From: Metopolophium dirhodum
Lineage: Eukaryota > Arthropoda > Insecta > Hemiptera > Aphididae
Direction of reading: 5' to 3'
DNA: 64,000 nucleotides
NCBI RefSeq assembly: GCF_019925205.1
Contig: NC_083562.1
Location: 28,582,001-28,646,000, forward strand
Shown here: piece after piece, positions 55,871-64,000 of the stretch
How the letters are laid out: the number at the start of each line of letters is the position of its first letter
Numbering within the stretch: position 1 is the first letter of the stretch
Made by a program: the position numbers and the translations under genes
Notes under the pieces: generated by a model
The model's database searches: none
What the model was told of the DNA's origin: nothing
Seen by the model: the letters and a program-made list of their open reading frames with translations, nothing else

Positions 55871-56589
55871 ATATATATATATATATACAGAAACCGTCTA
55901 CACGAGTTTTTACAACCGCTTCATTATGATAATATATTGTGATATTATATTGTTCAGTCTAAATTTTTCGTTTTTAAACTGTCACTATTTTATAATATTT
56001 AAAGCCACAATCACGCGCGTGTCAATCACTGACAATGCCTATACTTGACGGATTTATAAACACTGCTAAATAATATGATTAACTTGTAACTGCACAGTGG
56101 GTAATAAATTATATTAAATTATTAACATGACTTATATAAGTGTTTGGGGAATCTGTACGAGATGATACTGAATATGTGCAGATAGAAATTTATACAGTAT
56201 AATAAATTCACAAACGGAATCCCCCTTTATTATTTAACAATTTTGGGTTTTGGAATTTCAAAGTATATAATATTTTATTTATTTAAATTTAAATAGGTCA
56301 GGTCCATGTACAATATATTTTTAATAGTACAAATGTTAACGGTAATAAAAATGATAATAATATATAATATAATAATAATGTCTATGGAATCCTAGATGAA
56401 TTAAACAACTATCAAAAAGTATACGCCGATGCCTCCAAGTCATACGGAGGGGTGGAAATCGTAATCGTATTCGAAAATACAAAACTTAACATTCAAACTT
56501 TCAAATGAGTGTTCAATATTCTCTGCCGAAGCACTGGCAATTTGAAAAGCCATAGAAATAATAAACACCACAGTGCACTCCAATAAGTT

Positions 56590-57147
56590 TTTAATCCTCC
56601 CAATTATTTAAACCTTTCCACCCTTTTGAAATCGAAATTTGAACTATTAGTTTCAGAGTTATTAAAATGTATGTGCTAATGATAATAGTTCTTAGTAAAG
56701 CAGGTAACTCATAAAATGTAAAACAGACGTAATATTTTGTCTAAAATAACACTTATATTAGAAAAATGTATACAAATCATAAAACGCCAATATATTCGTA
56801 TAAATTATATACTGAAATGTTCAAGTCATTATATCCTCCATATATTTTAAATCTATCGTCATAGACTATTATCTTGAGTTCATAAAGTTTAATAACTCAA
56901 AAATTACTTGTTAAATTGTTATTTAAACACGTAAAACTTTTCAATTTACAATAAAATGTGTAGTTATTATTTAAAAAATCAATTTTATCACCACAGAAGA
57001 CTCCTTGAATGAAAAAAAAAATCCAAGTAATTTAAAACACCGTCTTTGTGTACAATAAAAAATGTAAAAATCATAGTTTAAATAATATGTATAATGTACT
57101 AAAAGAAAAAAATATGGGAGTGATCATGCCTGTTGAATCAATCTGTA
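56590..57147. mobile_element. Family A element, right part clear
   Basis: The right end GGGAGTGATCATGCCTGTTG then AATCAATCTGTA matches the family terminus. The interior carries AGAGTTATTAAAATGTATGT near 56655. The left limit is approximate. Confidence 0.5.
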
Positions 57148-58707
57148 TAATATTTTTATAGATAACAATAATTTATAATACTTTGATACTTATAGTATCC
57201 ATTTTGATAATACATCTAGCTAATAAAAAGATAATTGTATTATTCAATAATATTTAAACACAATTATAAGATACGTAGGTATACCTAACCTACCCGGTAA
57301 TAGGAATAGATTTGTATCAATACTTGAAAACGTTTACCATCTGCTATGATATTACATATATCTGACCGGATAACGGTTTTAAAATAAAGAAAATAATATC
57401 GGTTTGAATATATTATACAAGTTTTATAAAAAAATCAGTTAAAAAAATATATTTTTATTATTTCTTATCATTCAGAATATATGTTGGTACCCATCATGGT
57501 ATTTTATAAAAGCCCATACCTATTCAAATTTTTATCGACATTTCAAAAAAATCGGCAAGAGAAGGAAGTCTTTATAGCGTTAGTAATTGAATTATGCCAT
57601 GACAACGACTTATAGATTTTATGATGAAAAACGTTTGTGACGTAATAACAATAATTGAAGCGTATTTCCTTTGACATTATACCCTGGGAACGAGAGAAAG
57701 TTAAAAAATGATATGTATCTTTACAACTCACACTGCAATCACGTCCGATTTTCTGCCGAAAACAGAGATACGGTGTGGGGTGATGGGATCTCTCTCCTCA
57801 TATTCCGAAAAAAGCGACCAAAGACATATAAATACATATGTAGATAAAAACACATCGTTGTTAAGCTATATAATACATTAATACATTCCTCGATTCGTCG
57901 GAATCCATAAAAATGTTTACGACACGAAAACGATTCCAAGCAGCCTGCAGTACCTATGATGTTTTATGTTTTTTTTTTACGTGCCCGGCGTTCGTTTGAA
58001 ATAAAACAAAATACATTTATACACACAATAAATAAAACAAACGGTAATTGGACGCCTATAGTATGACTAAACATAATAATATATATACATATGTTCAAGA
58101 CGGAAAGTTGAAAAGCAAAGTGCGTTGCGTTTTAGTTGTGGGGGACGGGCCAAGGACGAATGTACATGTGGACGACCTTGGGCGTTTAATGAGACAAAAT
58201 GCGTTTTATTTTCAGGGTGGTTTTTTTTTATTTATTTATTTTTTAATAACATCGTTACACGACGTTTCTCCCTCTCGCCCTCCCGTGCATCCTGCGATGC
58301 TCATTACACCCAGCTGCAACCGGTGGCGGTGACGTAATACAACGACGTTTAGCCGGTGGTTCCCAAATGTCACCCTGCCCCGTATAGTAGCCCTGACACG
58401 AGACAATAATATAAACGAAATAGTATTCCGTTATAGTAGTATGCGATATTATATAGTGTACAAGACAATAATAATTTGTATGATCTTTATATTTTAATGT
58501 ATGCAATCGCTCGGAATAAGTTCGCGTGTACGTACAATAATAATATAAATAACGATAAATATAACGTTATAAATTTATAATAATTTATCCATACGATATA
58601 ATATTATTATAATACGACGTACACTTTTACGATCGCGTTATATCTTATACGACGATAAAGAGACTGTCCGGAGCGTTTATTTATTATATAATATTATAGC
58701 TTCACAA

Positions 58708-58728
58708 CCCCCCCCCCCCCCCCCCCCC
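58708..58728. repeat. Poly-C tract
   Basis: About twenty-one consecutive C in intron 1. Confidence 0.9.
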
Positions 58729-61141
58729 ACAACACGTGACCTACAAATTAATAATGCTATAAGCATATTATGATATCCTAATAATAAATGTCACGACTTA
58801 CATGAATAATAAAATGTAAATAATAACAGTTTAAATAGCGTAACAGTATTATTATCATGCGATCGCAAACGGCGACGGATCGGTGTTGCGCGCGTGTTGT
58901 GCGAATTACGATCGAATATAACGTACAATACGTGTCGTTGGCGCCACGTGAAGGGTGTTAGAGAATTTAGTGCGGGTGCGGTGGGTTGGAAGGCGGGGAT
59001 CGTCGTATTTACCGATACGCCACTTAATTCCATACAATATTAAGGTCGTATATTATATATAGTAGCTATTTTTGCAAGCCTTATTATTTTTATTATTCAT
59101 TGGCGAGAAGAAAAAAAACTTTATCGTTTATACTGTAATAATATTACAATATTGTTGCCTCGAAGAATAATACTATATACTCGACCGCGTATATTCTGTA
59201 GTACAAAGTTGAGATCGTTCGAGGGACGGCCGAATACAGATAAGTTTTTAGGAAGCTGACAACTTTTACAATATTATATTATTGTAACCGTGAGACGTAA
59301 GGTTTTATAAACAGCCACAAATTTCGTTAAAACAAAACAGACAAACTTGTAAACAATTGAAATTATCAGTTGTTCTACTCTCGGAATTCAAAACAATAGA
59401 ACGTTTCATAAAAGTATTTTATAATCTCTCTCCGTCGATTAATCACTTTTTATTCACTGCATAATATTATAATATGTCTACTGCTAAATGGCACCTACTA
59501 CAACAGTGATCAACAAAATAATTAAAATTAACTACGGTATAACGTACGAAATTTGAAAGTTATCAAAAAGCTCAATCAATAAACAGGTGTAAAAATAGAA
59601 CCTGAGGTGGGCAGGAGAAGAAAGCTGTGCCATAATCCCTTCTTTCAAATCCACCCCCAGAGAGATTTGTGACTTGCGTACGTCACATAATATATTATAA
59701 TATGTAATGTAAAATGTATAATGTAATTTAGGTAATAACGTAAATTACTAGCCAATATAATTTAATTAAATATGCCTAACATTAATAGACGAAATTGTCA
59801 GTGCCTAGGCATCAATAGACAATATACAGGAAATGTAAAATTTAAATATTTTTTTAGTGCGTTTACAACAATGACTATGAAATTACTTTAAAGACTTTAA
59901 TTACTTCTAAGACAATATTGATAATTTCAATAATTATTGACAGTCAATATATAATTCATATACTAGTTTATCCCACGCACTTTGTTGCCCGTTAAAAATG
60001 ATAACTCTTAAAAAAAATTATGACTGTTCAACTCCTTTTAGGATCAACTCGCTGCAGTAAGCGCGACTCAGCCATCTTGGTAGTCAATTCGACTATACGG
60101 TGGATCGCGAAAAAAATGCAACTCGGCCACCTTGGTAGGCGGAAATGTGCGAAAATTTAAAGTGTATTAGGATTAGAAGAAAAGAATCGTCGATTTCCTT
60201 ATTTATCGCTATTTAAAGAGAAAATAGTTGTTGACAGTAACTCTACAAGCTTTAAAAGAATTCATTTTTAAGATCTCTTGATAAAATAATATTAGATAAT
60301 ATTATATATATACCTTCATCAGTCACGATTGAATGGGATAATATTATTCAATTATGTGACATGAGTTTTATATCGTTATAATATAAGAAAACAATATTTT
60401 ACACTTAGGTATAATGTGCGTTTATACGACACTATATAAACTTATATACAATATTAGTGAGGCGCTCAACGTTTTAGCGGTGTTTAATTTCGTTTGCGAA
60501 CACAATTTATTATTTCACATTCAGTTTTTATCGTATATTTGGTGTGAAAAGGTGTTGTAATAGAAAGTATTTTTACAAAAGCTTTTAGCTCGAAGTGAGC
60601 TTTTGCTGTATTTGCTTACACTGTGCAAACGGGCCATTCATTTCAATATTATTAATTTTCTATTATACAAATCAGAAAAATGTTATTGAAAATACAGTGT
60701 GCGCGGTATTATTTAATCAGAGTCACCGTATAATTTTGTCGTTAAAAAAAATGCCCTTTTCGAATACACCTCCGGCCGACTATTGCGCGTGTGTCTGTGA
60801 CTCTGTGTGGCGTGCGTGTCAGTGTGTTGTATAAGTATAACAATTATATTATAAATATCATACGAAATGCCGAACGCAGCCGACGACGAGACGTCCCCAG
60901 GCGAATGTGTATTATATTATTATTATTATTATTATAGGTAAGTGTGTGTGAGATATTATTATTGTTACAATGGAAAACGACAGAGTAAATGTTTTTAAAT
61001 ATTCAAAAACCTCTTTAAACCGCCTGGGTGGAGGGTCGCGCGGGCATATGTGTGGTGGTGCGCTCACGACGATTCGGAACGGTGATATAAAAACGGGGAA
61101 AAAACCAACATCCGTTACACGGGCAATAGTATTTTTCGCGG

Positions 61142-61142
<1 letters not shown>

Positions 61143-61175
<33 letters not shown>

Positions 61176-61207
61176 TGAATGGACTTTATTATTATTATTA
61201 TTATTAT
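61143..61207. repeat. (CA)n and (ATT)n microsatellites
   Basis: Fifteen CA units (61143-61172) followed after a short spacer by seven ATT units. Confidence 0.95.
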
Positions 61208-61412
61208 GTAGGTATATATAACGCGTATACGTACAACAATAATAGTGATAATATATATGTATAATACAACAACGACGTACGAAGTCGGCGCAGGCATGGT
61301 TAAACCCATATTTCCGCCGTTTTTATTGTTCTTCGATATACAACTACTACAACTGCACTCAGCGGGCGTTAAATAAAAGCGTAGGTTTTCCGACCAGCGT
61401 CTCTGTATGATG

Positions 61413-61448
<36 letters not shown>
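61413..61448. repeat. (ATA)n microsatellite
   Basis: About twelve ATA/AAT units in intron 1. Confidence 0.95.
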
Positions 61449-63507
61449 TACACACGCACACTGCAGTCACACACAACTATAATATTAACGTGCATTGGCC
61501 CGTTAGGATTTGGGTCGGTTTTCATCGGCGTAAAGTTTATCGAAATTGGTACACCGTATTATATTTTAGTGGATAAGAAGAAAACTCCACTCCGAAGTGT
61601 TATAACTGTTACAAGCGATTGAAAATACTGCCTATAATTAATTAAAACGTCCACTGAAGGTTGGGAAGGCTTTGCTTCCTCAAAAGTCGTCCAAGCCCCT
61701 CTTGTGATATTATTTTTCTTATCATATCATACTGTCCAAAAAATTGTCAAAAGAATATGTGTTTAGAATATTTGCTTGGTGATGGAGATATTTTGACAGA
61801 AAAACATTCCTTTTTTCCTTGAACTACTTATTGTAAACTAATAATTGTCATTATTTCAAAATTAAATCATAAAATATCGGAGAGCTTGCTTTAGAGAACG
61901 CGGTTTAAATTCAATAAATTCAATAAATCATTGTAGATTGTATCTATACGAGAAAACAATTCCAAGCAATGAAGATGTACAATTATTTGAACTTAAAAAC
62001 GCCTATCAAATAAAAAACATATGGTCTTTCCAATATTCTTAGACCTTGTAAATTGTTATTATTTGCATTTAAAGTAATTATTTGCCTCAAAAAAGTGATT
62101 TATAATAGACAGAAATCATCTTACATCATGCATTTATGTCAATTATTAATTTAAAGAGATAAGAAGGACAGGGGAAGTGTTTTGTCGTAAAATTGTACTT
62201 TTTCCGTTTTACCAATATTGAAAATAATTATTTAATATTTATTATTTGTGATAGTGACCAGTGACCACTTTGTGCGTTTGAGGGGAGCTAATTTCTCGGG
62301 TTGTACGTTGAGGGAGAGGGTATAAGGCTCAAGAACAACAAATTTTGGCCAATATAGCGACCGGCAGGCACATCTTCACGTGATTATTGTGATATCTGAT
62401 GGACAACTTTGACAGGTAGGTGCCTATATATGACGGACATGGGATAATATATACTATAATGTGATGGGTTGACTTTTGACGTACCTACGTTTGGTGCAAC
62501 GTCAAAAGTCGTACCGTTGACTGTGAATTTTCGTGATCGGGTATATAAGACGCAGCAGGTAATTTACAAAACATTATTATGGAACGTGGCGAATTGTGTA
62601 AGTACAACGTGACAGAGTGTTATCATTATTACGATAATAATATTATGTTGACCGGTCGCCAGTCTGAACTGAAGGCTGGGTGGGGTTGGAAGAGTGGTTT
62701 TATGGATTTCAAACGTCATCTCTGGCTGAGCGACCAACAAACATTTAACCAATACCACGGTCGGGGTATATTACGTTATTATTATTGTACCTATACCCAT
62801 ATGAATTATTAAAGCGGTAAATTAACTCCCAAAAGTTAAGATCGGCCCAACTCTGGAAATTTCACAATAGATTATTGCTCATGAACGATACCGTGATTAA
62901 AACCTGTAGTGTCCAACTTAGGGAGGGAATGAAATGTATGGGCCATCAATTTTGAATTTTTTTTTAAAACAAAAAGTTGGTGTATACATTTTCCAACTAG
63001 GTGTAGTATGAATTATGATTGAGAAAAATAAATAAGAAATTAACCACCGCCGTTTATCCTAAACTGTTACATGGACTCAGTTTGATCACTATACTTCAAT
63101 ACTTCTGACTCGATTTAATGGAGTACTAAATTCAAAATTTTCTTTTTTAAAACCATCTTCATTATTATAAGACACCGAAGAACATAATAATATGATAAAT
63201 GCAACATAAATAATAATATCGACTATATTGTATAGGTATTTATAAATAGAAAATTTTTTTTAAAAAAGCTGCTTCCAATATTAGGGTTTGCACGCCGGCC
63301 TACCAAGTCTTAGATCCGGCACAGGTTACAACGTGGCCAATCAGAATACAATAAAAGATACACGGCACAAAAGTGACTGGCAAGTCGCAACTTTAAGGAT
63401 CTGCTGAGATCGCTAACCTGCCCTTCCCACTTTGTCCGGATATCAAGCGACGACACAATAACAACAACAACAACAATAACAAAATGATCGTCATGACGTG
63501 TACTCAC

Positions 63508-63605
63508 GCGGCGTGCGCGTCCGGCGGCGCCATCGGCGCCATAAAGGCGACGCAGGCCACAAGCCATGCCGTCGTGGTCACCGTGTGCGCGGCGCGGCCG
63601 GTCAT
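63508..63605 (-). CDS. Rdl: Rdl exon 1: signal peptide
   Basis: This 98-nt first coding exon encodes 32 residues plus two bases of codon 33. It starts MTGRAAHTVT, continues with a hydrophobic core (TAWLVACVAFMAPMA) and ends PPDAHA, so a signal peptide cut after Ala-His-Ala is likely; it would send the subunit into the secretory pathway. The exon ends in a consensus donor GTGAGT at 63507-63502. The ATG at 63605 is chosen because an in-frame TAA lies 25 codons upstream (63680-63678) with no in-frame ATG in between, and because the phase (2) joins exon 2 exactly to give ..DAHA-AAPGGG... Context at -3 is G. The exon is strongly GC-rich, unlike the introns. The N-terminus is not conserved in this family, so it rests on frame, splice site and signal-peptide character rather than on homology. 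Confidence 0.82.
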
Positions 63606-63661
63606 CGCAGCTCGGGCGTGGCGGCGTGGTCGTCGTAGCAGCAGCAGCACGCCGTCACCAT
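63602..63661 (-). other. Upstream ORF of 19 codons ending on the Rdl start codon
   Basis: An ATG at 63661-63659 in the leader opens a 19-codon frame (MVTACCCCYDDH then AATPELR) that is out of frame with Rdl. Its stop codon TGA (63604-63602) overlaps the Rdl start in the form ATGA. The upstream ATG has G at -3 and G at +4, a strong context, while the main ATG has G at -3 and A at +4. If the leader is transcribed this far, the arrangement would favour control of Rdl translation by termination and reinitiation. Function is inferred only. Confidence 0.5.
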
Positions 63662-64000
63662 CGCCGCCGCCGCCGCCTTAACCGTCTTCGGCGTCGTCCT
63701 CGTCCTCGTCTTCAGCAGCAGCCCGCCGGTGAGCCGTCAAACGGACGCGTAGAAGGACGTCGTCGTCTGTGTTGTCGGTGTGGGCGATTTACATAATGGT
63801 CGAACGGAAAACAGAAAGAGGAAACCAGACCGGAAAAATACAATTTATGATAATAAATGCGTCTTGCGTGCGTGTTTTGTGGCCGACTATTAAGGATCGG
63901 ATGATTGAAGATTTCTAGGAAAAATAGCAAAAACCAATTCGACGAGTGTGGCGAATTATTATACGTGACGGCGGCGGCGGAAACGACTGTTACAACAACA
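63606..64000 (-). promoter_or_regulatory. Rdl 5' leader and possible promoter region
   Basis: This GC- and CpG-rich stretch lies directly upstream of the start codon, in contrast to the AT-rich introns. It holds GCC/GTC and CAG triplet runs (63640-63725) and a second GCC run near 63971. An in-frame stop sits at 63680-63678. No TATA box or arthropod initiator can be placed with confidence, so the transcription start is not called; it may lie outside the window. Confidence 0.5.

Larger units (their letters stand above)
50756..63507 (-). other. Intron 1 of Rdl
   Basis: A 12.75-kb first intron. It holds a decayed retrotransposon fragment (51826-52400), family B elements (53629-54532 with a nested insertion, 55292-55870), a family A element (56590-57147), CA, AAT and poly-C tracts, and a short imperfect duplication at 60055-60112. 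First introns often carry enhancers, but none can be assigned from sequence alone. Confidence 0.8.

Noticed and set aside
60867..60942. Plus-strand ATG (MPNAADDETSPGE) followed by a GTAAGT donor
   Set aside because: The frame runs into poly-Tyr from an ATT microsatellite and no matching downstream exon was found.
61115..61525. 136-codon minus-strand open frame
   Set aside because: Mostly poly-Ile and Cys-Val runs translated from microsatellites.
63310..63567. 85-codon minus-strand frame starting MACGLRR
   Set aside because: Out-of-frame reading of Rdl exon 1 running into the intron; the frame starting MTGRAAH joins exon 2 correctly.
63484..63796. Plus-strand frames over the Rdl leader and exon 1
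   Set aside because: GC-rich antisense shadows of the exon and triplet repeats.

Overview
The window is one very AT-rich piece of an insect genome, most likely an aphid (inferred from the AT-rich, ATTATA-rich base composition, the dense short TIR elements and the GTACCTA words; not proven). Its only recognisable gene is on the minus strand: the 5' two-thirds of an Rdl-type GABA-gated chloride channel subunit (Cys-loop ligand-gated ion channel). The start codon is at 63605 and the coding sequence runs leftward to 259, where it leaves the window inside the gene, after transmembrane segment M3. About 1 kb of coding sequence is spread over about 63 kb; the rest is intron. The M3-M4 loop, M4 and the 3' end lie beyond position 1.

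Layout from the 5' end of the gene (right) to the left: GC-rich 5' leader with a short upstream ORF that ends on the start codon; exon 1 (signal peptide, 63508-63605); exon 2 (50658-50755); two alternative 68-nt exons 3 (3-I at 41944-42011 and 3-II at 20727-20794, 21 kb apart); exon 4 (8069-8295); exon 5 with the Cys-loop (4280-4362); two alternative 138-nt exons 6 (6-I at 2922-3059, like the Drosophila d type; 6-II at 2432-2569, like the c type); exon 7 (M1, M2, M3; 259-543). Phases join exactly at every junction, giving 332 complete codons for each of four possible isoforms. The M2 2' residue is alanine (GCG), the ancestral state for cyclodiene and phenylpyrazole sensitivity.

The introns hold simple repeats and many small non-autonomous TIR elements. 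At least two abundant families recur (here called A, with ends near CAGGGTGATTCACC, and B, with ends near CCGGGTGATTCGTTTAACGT), along with single copies of several others. Two of them are nested insertions. There is also a frameshifted RNase H fragment of a non-LTR retrotransposon, a candidate solo LTR and SINE-like segments.

The most interesting signals concern alternative splicing. Including both exons 3 creates an immediate stop, while including or skipping both exons 6 keeps the frame, so a different mechanism is needed there. A GC-rich patch in the intron upstream of exon 6-I holds a 9-nt perfect complement of a site inside exon 6-I, and an 8-nt version of the same complement lies on its other side. 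No second gene, rRNA, confident tRNA or CRISPR array was found.
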